A stretch of DNA of 64,000 nt from RGVD01 sp040403075. GTDB taxonomy: Bacteria > Bacteroidota > Bacteroidia > UKL13-3. The first letter of the stretch is position 1, and each line of letters starts with the position of its first letter. This document shows positions 56,182 to 61,866 of the stretch, piece by piece. Below the pieces are notes generated by a model, which saw only the letters and a list, made by a program, of their open reading frames with translations, searched no databases and was not told the origin of the DNA. Location: the NCBI GenBank assembly GCA_040403075.1, contig JBBALJ010000006.1, forward strand, positions 1 to 64,000. The letters are read 5' to 3'. The translations under genes were made by a program, and so were the position numbers.

Positions 56182-57183
56182 CTAAAAATAGTCTTTTTGT
56201 ATTTCTTTTAATCTCTCAACTGCAGGTTTAGACACTTTCTTCCAATTGTAATCTCTGTGTATCAAGAATGAGTTTCTATATGCTATGTTTGAATAACTTT
56301 CGTAATCCTCTACGGCATCTTTCATATAAAACTTTAATTCTGCATAATTAGGCTTATACATTAATCCTGGATGCGTTGCTGGCCAAGGTGATGTAACTAA
56401 CTTTGAATATAGTGGCATTGTGATGTAATTATCATATTCCGCCCACGCTTCTGTACATATTGTTGGTATTCCTTTTGCCATTGCTTGAAGTGGGTTAAAG
56501 CCAAACCCCTCCCCCCAGCTAGGATAAACAAATACATCGCAAAGATCGTATAAGCCATCCATTTGTTCAACGGTTAGCATACTTTCAATAATTTTTATAT
56601 TTTTGTATTTAGAATCTGGAGAGCCAATAACTTCACCACTGTCTTTATCAAAAATTCTTGTTGTGTTCATTCTACTACACTTTAAAACAAGTTCATACTT
56701 TGGATTATTTCCATACAAAGCAATAAAAGCATCTACAACCATTTGCCCGTCTTTTCTAAATGACGGTTCTCCAATATGAAGAAAACGGAATGGGCGGGAC
56801 TTATTAAATGAGCGTTTCTTAGGAATCCATGTATCTAATACGCCATGCTTGTAAACAAAGATCGGTTTATCAGTATGTTTAGCAAACATTTCTTTGCACC
56901 ATTGAGAAGTTGTCCAGAGTTCATCTATGTTATCGTCAATAGATTTTTTCCATCCAGGCATTAGCTCAGATGATTCCCAAGGTGTATAACCAATTTTGTA
57001 TTGATGCTTAGGAAATAAATATTTATCTGGTTGTATAAATGCAATTCCAATTTTAGTTTTTGGATCGCCAATTAAACATTGAATACCTTGGTCTTCAAAT
57101 TGTCTCATCATGTGATACGATGCTTCACCATACCCCACATATCTATCAGAGTATTCTGGTGCGCCAGTTAAACTTATTTTCAC
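56182..57183 (-). CDS. Family 4 (group 1) glycosyltransferase
   Basis: 333 residues from GTG 57183 (MKISLTGAPEYSD), which has AGGA 6 nt upstream and the family's usual first residues. An ATG at 57222 extends the frame by 13 codons, but the promoter -10 overlaps it. GT-B fold: YVGYGEASYHM near the N terminus, HGVLD and FLHIGEPSFRKDGQ in the middle, and PSWGEGFGFNPLQAMAKGIPT in the C-terminal donor-binding domain. In the usual E-x7-E motif the second Glu is Gln (EGFGFNPLQ). Probably transfers a nucleotide-sugar residue; the acceptor may be virion protein or cell-surface glycan. Confidence 0.85.
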   Translation of the reverse strand: MKISLTGAPEYSDRYVGYGEASYHMMRQFEDQGIQCLIGDPKTKIGIAFIQPDKYLFPKHQYKIGYTPWESSELMPGWKKSIDDNIDELWTTSQWCKEMFAKHTDKPIFVYKHGVLDTWIPKKRSFNKSRPFRFLHIGEPSFRKDGQMVVDAFIALYGNNPKYELVLKCSRMNTTRIFDKDSGEVIGSPDSKYKNIKIIESMLTVEQMDGLYDLCDVFVYPSWGEGFGFNPLQAMAKGIPTICTEAWAEYDNYITMPLYSKLVTSPWPATHPGLMYKPNYAELKFYMKDAVEDYESYSNIAYRNSFLIHRDYNWKKVSKPAVERLKEIQKDYF

Positions 57184-57201
57184 TAACATTCCTAACGCTT
57201 G

Positions 57202-57230
57202 TTGATTTTCTAAGTATATCATGATACACT
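57202..57230 (+). promoter_or_regulatory. Rightward arm promoter TTGATT-N17-TACACT with TG extension
   Basis: -35 TTGATT at 57202-57207, 17-bp spacer, TGA-TACACT at 57222-57230. Expected start of RNA near 57237, followed by AGGAGGT and the ATG at 57265. An 11-bp palindrome TAGTATTACTA (57231-57241) covers the predicted start. Confidence 0.6.
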
Positions 57231-57233
57231 TAG
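57210..57233. promoter_or_regulatory. 24-bp dyad joining two divergent extended -10 elements
   Basis: Left half CTAAGTATATCA and right half TGATACACTTAG are reverse complements with one mismatch. Read rightwards it contains TGATACACT; read leftwards it contains TGATATACT. It lies between the two transcription arms. It can be read as overlapping mutually exclusive promoters, as an operator, or both. Confidence 0.65.
57213..57221 (-). promoter_or_regulatory. Leftward arm promoter, extended -10 TGATATACT
   Basis: First promoter of the leftward arm. Expected start of RNA is near 57206, which places the GTG start of the glycosyltransferase (57183) after a short leader carrying AGGA. Confidence 0.55.
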
Positions 57234-57264
57234 TATTACTACTCTTGCCCCCAGGAGGTTCAAA

Positions 57265-58005
57265 ATGAATAATGAGAACATAGCAAGGACAAAGATAAAT
57301 ACAGCAGTAATTTGGGCTAGAACTACGTGGACTATGATATTTGTGATGATTATCACATTATTTGGTCACGGAACTCCAGTTGCAAATGCTGAAATGAAGG
57401 AAACAATGGTGTATAATAAATATATATTATATATTAATAAATATAATAATTTAGTTAATATAAAAAATATAATTAATATAGATTATAATAACTATATTAA
57501 TAAAGAAAAGAAAAAAAATCAAAGAACAAGTAAACTTAAAACTGTTTATTTAATTAATGATTTGACTTCTAGTGACACTTTTGAAATGCCCGCATATAGC
57601 AAAATGCTAAATTTAAAAACTGCAAGAGTAGACAATCGGGTAATAATATCAAGACTGGCAAATGCCATCAAGTCCCAGGAAACTGGGGGAGCAGGTGCGT
57701 ATTATCGCAAGTCTTATTCCAGCAGTGCATGTGGTGCTTACCAATACATGCCTTCAACATGGAATAACTTTATGGGGTATAAAAATGCTTGTCACGCCCC
57801 AGAATGGATTCAGGATCTAAGAATGATAGGTGAATTAAAATCGTCTTTCAAGAAGTACGGTTCCTGGGACAAGGCTGTGGCAGCACATCTATCCCCTGCA
57901 AAGGCTAGAGACAAAAAACTGTGGAACAAAAAAATCCATGGCAACCCTACCATTGCAGAATATGTTAAATCAGTGTTCGACAAGGCAAACTTGGCACTCG
58001 CATGA
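57265..58005 (+). CDS. Secreted lytic transglycosylase (SLT-like) with AT-rich insert
   Basis: 246 residues. Residues ~20-38 are hydrophobic and end in PVANA|EM, a likely signal peptide or signal anchor with cleavage after A42. Residues 47-90 are low-complexity Asn/Ile/Tyr/Lys encoded by almost pure A+T. The C-terminal half is lysozyme-like: E139 in AIKSQETGG is the expected catalytic glutamate, and ACGAYQYMPSTWNNF is an SLT/resuscitation-factor-type signature; YGSWDKAVAAHL ends the domain. First gene of the rightward arm with perfect AGGAGGT. Acts outside the membrane on peptidoglycan. Early expression would suggest wall remodelling or superinfection-related use rather than final lysis (inference). 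Confidence 0.8.
   Translation: MNNENIARTKINTAVIWARTTWTMIFVMIITLFGHGTPVANAEMKETMVYNKYILYINKYNNLVNIKNIINIDYNNYINKEKKKNQRTSKLKTVYLINDLTSSDTFEMPAYSKMLNLKTARVDNRVIISRLANAIKSQETGGAGAYYRKSYSSSACGAYQYMPSTWNNFMGYKNACHAPEWIQDLRMIGELKSSFKKYGSWDKAVAAHLSPAKARDKKLWNKKIHGNPTIAEYVKSVFDKANLALA
57342..57357 (+). promoter_or_regulatory. CRP-like palindrome TGTGA-N6-TCACA inside the transglycosylase gene
   Basis: TGTGATGATTATCACA is a perfect half-site pair. A TATAAT (57412-57417) stands 62.5 bp from its centre, the same distance as at two intergenic sites. Confidence 0.5.
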
Positions 58006-58235
58006 TGCTTCAAGTTTTTTCAGAATACTTACAAATGGCGCAGGCGGGGAAGCTAGACTTCCTCGCCTGTCCTATGCATATAGAAGATAAACCAGCAGTC
58101 TTTCCATTGCTACATAAGGAAGATGGAAACAAAGTTGTGTTATACTGTTTAGCATGTAGTTATAAGAACATTGCTGGACAACAGCTATATGAGAATATCA
58201 AAGAAAAAATTAGGAGGGTCAATAATGAACTATGA
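58002..58235 (+). CDS. Small zinc-ribbon-like protein
   Basis: 77 residues. C23-x-x-H in FLACPMHIEDKP and CxxC in LYCLACSYK give a four-ligand zinc site; the C terminus is helical and basic. Start overlaps the transglycosylase stop as ATGA. Likely a small nucleic-acid or protein-binding factor; function unknown. Confidence 0.7.
   Translation: MMLQVFSEYLQMAQAGKLDFLACPMHIEDKPAVFPLLHKEDGNKVVLYCLACSYKNIAGQQLYENIKEKIRRVNNEL
58138..58146 (+). promoter_or_regulatory. Rightward extended -10 TGTTATACT inside the zinc protein gene
   Basis: TG-T-TATACT ends about 78 nt before the hydrolase ATG (58225) and could give it a separate transcript. Confidence 0.4.
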
Positions 58236-58707
58236 ACCAAGAATCGGAGATTTTGGAGTAGTCAAGACTAACGGTTGGATCGGATGGCTGATTCGCCTTG
58301 GAACCAACTCACGTTGGAATCACACATTTATATACGTCGGGGACGAATTAATCGTTGAGGCAAATCCGACAGGGGTAGCATTAACCAAAGCTTCTGTATA
58401 TTCAAATATTGCCTGGAATCATCATGAAGAATTGAGCGTCGAAAAAAGGAGCATTATTGCGGAACACGCAAAATCTCTTGTAGGAAAGCCATACGGCTTC
58501 ATAGACATCATAACAATTATTTTCCGTACATTTGGATTAGACCTATTTGGAACAAAAAAGTTTTGGAAGCCTTTTTCTTTGCGTCAAGGATATATCTGCT
58601 CAGAATTAGTAGCAGAGTCTTATGGCAAGGCAGATGTAACTCTTATTGGTAAACCAAATTATTTAGTAACCCCTGGAGACTTGGCAGAAAGACTGATTTA
58701 TCAGTGA
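58225..58707 (+). CDS. YiiX/YebB-like permuted NlpC/P60 (papain-fold) hydrolase
   Basis: 160 residues from MNYEPRIGDF, chosen because AGGAGGG lies 7 nt upstream; the frame stays open 18 codons further but has no ribosome site. The order is that of circularly permuted NlpC/P60 enzymes: GDFGVVKTNGWIGWLI start, H near residue 33 in SRWNHTFIYVGDE, then the catalytic Cys in GYICSELVAESYG near residue 130. Relatives hydrolyse amide or ester bonds in cell wall or lipids. No signal peptide seen. Beside a lytic transglycosylase, so a wall- or envelope-related role is possible. Confidence 0.75.
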   Translation: MNYEPRIGDFGVVKTNGWIGWLIRLGTNSRWNHTFIYVGDELIVEANPTGVALTKASVYSNIAWNHHEELSVEKRSIIAEHAKSLVGKPYGFIDIITIIFRTFGLDLFGTKKFWKPFSLRQGYICSELVAESYGKADVTLIGKPNYLVTPGDLAERLIYQ

Positions 58708-58750
58708 GCCGAAAACAGGACACAGTAAGTAAAATTAGATAAATTAACAT

Positions 58751-59002
58751 ATGGCAAAAGTATATATTGAAAGAGCCTATATAGAGGCCCATGATGAGGA
58801 TATTGACAATCATGTGATAGAGATCACAACTGGAGATATTTTGATCGGTAAGGTCTATTGTCCACCTAAACCTTGGCTTTATACTTTTACAAATGATGAC
58901 GGAGATTTAGTAATAAATAACTCTGCGGGTATGGAAGCCAATAAATGGGACTATCTGACCAAGGAGATCCTAGGGGAAGAAACGGCGGGAAATGGCCAAT
59001 AG
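58751..59002 (+). CDS. Small hypothetical protein
   Basis: 83 residues, acidic, beta-rich (VYIERAYIEAHDED; PPKPWLYTFTNDDGDLV). Not recognised. Weak ribosome site. Overlaps the next ORF by 11 nt, so the two are probably one unit. A perfect CRP-like palindrome lies in its coding sequence. Confidence 0.6.
   Translation: MAKVYIERAYIEAHDEDIDNHVIEITTGDILIGKVYCPPKPWLYTFTNDDGDLVINNSAGMEANKWDYLTKEILGEETAGNGQ
58813..58828 (+). promoter_or_regulatory. CRP-like palindrome TGTGA-N6-TCACA inside an ORF
   Basis: TGTGATAGAGATCACA, perfect half-sites, encoding HVIEIT. A TATACT at 58880-58885 lies 59.5 bp from the centre; it lacks the TG extension. Confidence 0.45.
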
Positions 59003-59234
59003 AGACGATAGTAGCGATATCTACTACAAAGATACCATAGCAAATATATTGGAGCTATTAGGGGCTATATTCATCCAAGAGCAGAGAAATTATGATATGC
59101 TCTCTATCATTGCAGATAAGCTAGGTGCAGATGCTAAGAGACTTAGCACTTTGCACGAACAAGGACAAGTCCTTGCTCCCCCGCCCTCTTTCATATTTGA
59201 AAATGACACAGATAAGGAAAATGAAAATGACTAA
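58992..59234 (+). CDS. Small helical hypothetical protein
   Basis: 80 residues: central helix (IANILELLGAIFIQEQRNYDMLSII), proline patch and acidic tail. Start preceded by GGCGGGAA. Overlaps both neighbours. Not recognised. Confidence 0.6.
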   Translation: MANRDDSSDIYYKDTIANILELLGAIFIQEQRNYDMLSIIADKLGADAKRLSTLHEQGQVLAPPPSFIFENDTDKENEND

Positions 59235-59799
59235 TTATCCTAATTGGTTTTCTATGGGAGCACAATATTATTTTGAAAAACATATGACTCAAGTTAAAGA
59301 TAGACCTATAACTGCTTTACAAATAGGAGCTTATACTGGGGATGCATCCTTATGGCTAATGGAGAATTCATTGATTCATCCTGGTTCCCGCCTTATTGAT
59401 GTAGATACATGGTTAGGCTCAGATGAAGAAGCACATCATCAAATGGACTTTTCTGATGTAGAAAAAGTGTATCAATCTAAGGTAGAGAGTTATATTAAAT
59501 CAGGTAAGATTATTCCTAAAAAGATGAAATCAACTGATTTTTTACGTGATGCTAGATCTAAATTTAATTTTGTATACATAGATGGAAATCATGAAGCATT
59601 TGCAGTACTTGAAGATTTTACTTTTGTATTTGATCTAGTTGTTCCTAATGGCATTATTGCATTTGATGATTATACATGGGGAGAGTATCTTCCAATTCAT
59701 AAACGTCCCGCCTTTGCAATTGACTGTATTATAAATTGCTATCAAGATAAGGTTGAGGTTATAGATGCAGGATCTCAGCTTTGGATGCGTAAACTTTAA
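59227..59799 (+). CDS. Class I SAM-dependent methyltransferase (Methyltransf_24-like)
   Basis: 190 residues from MTNYPNWFSM, where AAGGAA sits 7 nt upstream; upstream in-frame Mets belong to the shadow of the previous gene. Rossmann-type motifs: ALQIGAYTGDASLWL (SAM loop), RLIDVDTWLG (acidic strand-2 end), FVYIDGNHE and PNGIIAFDDYTWG (strands 4 and 5). This family methylates small molecules or sugars, often in glycan or cell-surface pathways. Substrate unknown. Confidence 0.8.
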   Translation: MTNYPNWFSMGAQYYFEKHMTQVKDRPITALQIGAYTGDASLWLMENSLIHPGSRLIDVDTWLGSDEEAHHQMDFSDVEKVYQSKVESYIKSGKIIPKKMKSTDFLRDARSKFNFVYIDGNHEAFAVLEDFTFVFDLVVPNGIIAFDDYTWGEYLPIHKRPAFAIDCIINCYQDKVEVIDAGSQLWMRKL

Positions 59800-59815
59800 T
59801 TCCCCCCGCTTTTTT

Positions 59816-59829
59816 GTTTCACGTGAAAC
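59816..59829. promoter_or_regulatory. parS-like palindrome GTTTCACGTGAAAC
   Basis: Perfect 14-bp palindrome identical to the core bound by ParB in actinobacteria; with one more base on the left it matches 15 of 16 positions of the Bacillus-type consensus. It lies in the non-coding gap 59800-60073, preceded by a T6 tract. The lack of a loop makes it poor as a terminator. Confidence 0.75.
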
Positions 59830-59915
59830 CTACTTTTATCAAAATGTTAATGGGGTTTTATTATGGATAGAACAGGGTAGAAAACCAAAAACAAAAAAAT
59901 AATAGTGCGCCCGAA

Positions 59916-59985
59916 ATGTCCGATTTGTATGCCTTTGAGCGTGGAAATGTGGTGTATCTCACATTTAGAATGTCCGATATGTCCG
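59916..59985 (+). repeat. Three direct ATGTCCG copies around a CRP-like site
   Basis: ATGTCCGAT at 59916-59924 and 59970-59978, with ATGTCCG again at 59979-59985. They flank the CRP-like site at 59948-59963, upstream of a promoter. Possible operator half-sites. Confidence 0.45.
59948..59963 (+). promoter_or_regulatory. CRP/GlxR-like site TGTGGTGTATCTCACA
   Basis: One mismatch to TGTGA-NN-TA-NN-TCACA. Centre is 62.5 bp upstream of the -10 at 60018. Confidence 0.6.
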
Positions 59986-60001
59986 TTCTACTGGTCAGTA
60001 A

Positions 60002-60023
60002 TGTCAGTGGGGTCTGTTATACT
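60002..60023 (+). promoter_or_regulatory. Rightward promoter TGTCAG-N7-TGT-TATACT
   Basis: ATGTCAG element, exactly 10 bp, then TATACT with TG extension. Followed by a hairpin leader and the 55-residue zinc protein gene. Confidence 0.7.
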
Positions 60024-60029
60024 TCTAGT

Positions 60030-60073
60030 ATAAAGAAAATCAAGAAAGGTTCTTGATAAAGAAAGGTCAGAAA
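60030..60073 (+). ncRNA. Type A structured mRNA leader, copy 1
   Basis: Perfect 8-bp hairpin ATCAAGAA / TTCTTGAT with AGG loop (60039-60057), then AAAGAAAGG as ribosome site. Copy 2 at 62014-62059 keeps the hairpin by paired base changes. Confidence 0.65.
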
Positions 60074-60241
60074 ATGACAAATAGAATATGGGAAAGTCGT
60101 AACGACTACCAAAATGAAAGTGACGCTAAGCGTCTTGGATATGTAGCCTGCTCAGCAGGTTGCGGTAGAGTAACCGCTTGGTCACTCTGCACAATGTGTG
60201 GCGGTAACTACGCCGAGCATAACCTAGTAGGTGTGAGGTAA
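60074..60241 (+). CDS. Small zinc-binding protein
   Basis: 55 residues from MTNRIWESRND; GAAAGG precedes. Cysteines CSAGC and CTMC with AEH nearby suggest a zinc knuckle. It is the first ORF of the cassette region and similar in plan to the protein at 62060. Its stop lies inside the CRP-like palindrome at 60232. Confidence 0.65.
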   Translation: MTNRIWESRNDYQNESDAKRLGYVACSAGCGRVTAWSLCTMCGGNYAEHNLVGVR

Positions 60242-60247
60242 CTCACA
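60232..60247 (+). promoter_or_regulatory. CRP/GlxR-like site TGTGAGGTAACTCACA
   Basis: Perfect TGTGA-NN-TA-NN-TCACA. Centre is 53.5 bp upstream of the -10 at 60293. Overlaps the stop codon of the preceding ORF. Confidence 0.6.
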
Positions 60248-60268
60248 TAGACTAGACGGCGTGTCGCC

Positions 60269-60298
60269 TTGACTTTTCGCCCTCTAGTATGGTAGTAT
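60269..60298 (+). promoter_or_regulatory. Rightward promoter TTGACT-N18-TAGTAT with TG extension
   Basis: -35 TTGACT at 60269-60274; TGG-TAGTAT at 60290-60298. Drives the type B leader and the ORFs at 60418-60961. Confidence 0.6.
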
Positions 60299-60323
60299 TC
60301 CATACATAACTAAATAGCAATAA

Positions 60324-60417
60324 ATCCTAGGTGAGCCTCTAGCAATAGAGCAAATAATCTTAGGCAAGGATAATAGATAAAAGGTTTATCTATAATAAAT
60401 AGAAAGGTGTTCATATA
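60324..60417 (+). ncRNA. Type B structured mRNA leader, copy 1
   Basis: ATCCTAG...CTTAGG closing helix, inner hairpin CTCTA/TAGAG (60337-60350), then ATAGATAAA/TTTATCTAT (60373-60393) and AGAAAGG. Shares ATCCTAG-TGAGCCT and GCAAATAATCT-AGGCAAGGA blocks with copy 2 (61147-61242), with differing stems. Confidence 0.65.
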
Positions 60418-60630
60418 ATGAATACACTAAATGCAATAGTAGTAGAGCCTACTCACCCTATGGCTAGTAGCAATACTAAGTCTCCCTTTATCTTTAGATT
60501 ATCTAATGGTAACTACATAAGCCGTTCTGCTTATGTCGCTATGGTAGCAAGCGAGGGTCTTATTTCTCATCGCTACCTATCACCTAACGAGAGCCGTTGG
60601 GTATTCGCTACTAAGGTAGGTAATAACTAA
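60418..60630 (+). CDS. Small protein after type B leader
   Basis: 70 residues, beta-like (PFIFRLSNGNYISRSAYVAM; SRWVFATKVGNN). Not recognised. First four residues MNTL resemble MTTL of the ORF behind the second type B leader. Ends TAATG into the next ORF. Confidence 0.65.
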   Translation: MNTLNAIVVEPTHPMASSNTKSPFIFRLSNGNYISRSAYVAMVASEGLISHRYLSPNESRWVFATKVGNN

Positions 60631-60785
60631 TGACTATTGACTATTCACTATGGCAGGGTAGCCAATTGCTATCCGTAGGTAATAAGGCTAATAACGCTGA
60701 TGAAATCTTATCGGTAATGGCTGAACTAAATAAACTAGGTAAGGGCTTTACCTATAATATTAGAGGCGTAGAGGTAAATAAATAA
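60630..60785 (+). CDS. Small hypothetical protein
   Basis: 51 residues, MTIDYSLWQGSQLLSVGNKA start. Begins on the TAATG of the previous ORF and ends on the TAATG of the next. Not recognised. Confidence 0.6.
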   Translation: MTIDYSLWQGSQLLSVGNKANNADEILSVMAELNKLGKGFTYNIRGVEVNK

Positions 60786-60961
60786 TGATGACTAGAAAAG
60801 ACTATGTGCAGTTTGCTAATCTACTAAACGCAATTCACAACGGGTTCCCCGCCCTTGATATTAACACAAAAAAATTTCTCGTAAATAATATGTGCGATAT
60901 TTTTGAAAGTGATAACAAGAATTTTGATCGTCAAAAATTCAAAGAGGCAGTTTATAAATAA
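60785..60961 (+). CDS. Small MMTRKDYV-type protein, copy 1
   Basis: 58 residues, helical, N terminus MMTRKDYVQFANLLNAI and FDRQKFKEAV end. Paralog at 63043. The plan (short helix bundle with F-D-x-x-R/K-F) recurs in small early proteins of actinophages. Function unknown. Followed by a terminator. Confidence 0.65.
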   Translation: MMTRKDYVQFANLLNAIHNGFPALDINTKKFLVNNMCDIFESDNKNFDRQKFKEAVYK

Positions 60962-60977
60962 AAAAAGCTGCAGCGAG

Positions 60978-61003
60978 TTTAGTTGAGAATTCAACTAAAT
61001 TTT
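60978..61003 (+). terminator. Rho-independent terminator
   Basis: Perfect 9-bp stem TTTAGTTGA / TCAACTAAA, GAAT loop, then TTTT. Ends the first cassette pair, just before the DnaA boxes. Confidence 0.7.
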
Positions 61004-61010
61004 GCGCAAG

Positions 61011-61031
61011 TTATCCACAGGTTTATCCACA
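61011..61031 (+). other. Two tandem DnaA boxes TTATCCACA
   Basis: Perfect 9-mers at 61011-61019 and 61023-61031, same strand, 12 bp apart. Lies in the non-coding gap 60962-61242. Either a replication-origin element or a DnaA-regulated site. Confidence 0.6.
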
Positions 61032-61037
61032 GGTTTA

Positions 61038-61053
61038 TGTGGTGTAAATCACA
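61038..61053 (+). promoter_or_regulatory. CRP/GlxR-like site TGTGGTGTAAATCACA
   Basis: One mismatch to the consensus, with the central TA kept. Centre is 71.5 bp upstream of the -10 at 61117. CCACGCTCC follows 5 bp downstream, as at 63581. Confidence 0.6.
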
Positions 61054-61093
61054 AATGCCACGCTCCAAATAATGAGACTACTAGCCAGTATAC

Positions 61094-61122
61094 TAGACAG
61101 TAGCGATTTTGTGTGTTATACT
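61094..61122 (+). promoter_or_regulatory. Rightward promoter TAGACA-N17-TATACT with TG extension
   Basis: -35-like TAGACA at 61094-61099; TGT-TATACT at 61114-61122. Drives the second type B leader. Confidence 0.65.
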
Positions 61123-61146
61123 TGCCGTATACAAATAAATAAAGAA

Positions 61147-61242
61147 ATCCTAGTGAGCCTTATCAAATAAGATAAGCAAATAATCTAGGCAAGGAAAAAG
61201 ATTAGAAAAAGTCTAATCGCTAAAAAGAAAGGTGGTCAATAA
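61147..61242 (+). ncRNA. Type B structured mRNA leader, copy 2
   Basis: ATCCTAG (61147) pairs with CTAGG (61185-61189); inner hairpin CTTAT/ATAAG (61159-61171); 3' hairpin GATTAGA/TCTAATC (61200-61218), then AAGAAAGGTGG and ATG. Same order as copy 1 but with different stem sequences. Confidence 0.65.
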
Positions 61243-61413
61243 ATGACTACACTAAATGAAACACTATTCAGCACAATCGTGCACGAATACCATAACGGCG
61301 GAGTAAAATCCTCTTATGGATTAGATACCTATACTAGAAAAGAATTGCTAAAATTCTTATTCTCTTCTAAAAATTGTAATTGTATAAATTGCTTAGATAA
61401 GGAGTCTAAATAA
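61243..61413 (+). CDS. Small cysteine-containing protein after type B leader
   Basis: 56 residues, MTTLNETLFSTIVHEYHNGG start and NCNCINCLD near the end (three closely spaced cysteines). Strong AAGAAAGGTGG site. Overlaps the next ORF as TAATG. Confidence 0.6.
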   Translation: MTTLNETLFSTIVHEYHNGGVKSSYGLDTYTRKELLKFLFSSKNCNCINCLDKESK

Positions 61414-61541
61414 TGAATCTTGAAGAATATAAACAATATGTAGAGGCACAACGCCTCTCATCTCTTGCAATAGCGTTAGACGCTATCCGTAAATCAAATG
61501 CGATAATGGAAAACACTTTCAATTTAGAGGAGAATAAATAA
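61413..61541 (+). CDS. Small MNLEEYK-type protein, copy 1
   Basis: 42 residues, helical: MNLEEYKQYVEAQRLSSLAI. Paralog at 63681 (MNLEEYKAYVIAQRQASKA). TAATG junctions on both sides. Confidence 0.6.
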   Translation: MNLEEYKQYVEAQRLSSLAIALDAIRKSNAIMENTFNLEENK

Positions 61542-61756
61542 TGACTATCAAAATTGGTGGGTTAGGTCAAGATATTTTTTGCCCTTGCCCCGTATGCCTA
61601 GAACAAATGACTCATATGGCAATTGCTACTCTCGGTGGAATGCACTCAAGAGGCACAATCCGTTATGCTTATCAATGCAATAATTGCGAATTAGAATTGA
61701 AATCTGATTCAAATGGAAATGCTAAACTAATAACAAAAAGATTGGAAAATGCATAA
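61541..61756 (+). CDS. Zinc-ribbon protein
   Basis: 71 residues. CPCPVC and CNNC, separated by about 36 residues, form a two-knuckle zinc ribbon. Such small ribbons bind nucleic acid or polymerase subunits. Exact role unknown. Overlaps the next ORF as TAATG. Confidence 0.75.
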   Translation: MTIKIGGLGQDIFCPCPVCLEQMTHMAIATLGGMHSRGTIRYAYQCNNCELELKSDSNGNAKLITKRLENA

Positions 61757-61866
61757 TGACAGAAATGACAAGCGTTGCACAAGATTTTGCAAATGCAATT
61801 CAAATTGAACATCTTACTGATGAACAAATAAATATTTTAGAAAAAATATTTGAAGACTATGAATAA
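61756..61866 (+). CDS. Tiny acidic helical protein
   Basis: 36 residues (MTEMTSVAQDFANAIQIEHL...), last ORF of the cassette. Start on the TAATG of the zinc-ribbon gene. Real because of the tight coupling, but unrecognised. Confidence 0.5.
   Translation: MTEMTSVAQDFANAIQIEHLTDEQINILEKIFEDYE

Noticed and set aside
59816..59829. Palindrome as a terminator hairpin of the methyltransferase gene
   Set aside because: A 14-bp palindrome without loop and with the T tract on the wrong side is a poor terminator; a protein-binding site is more likely.
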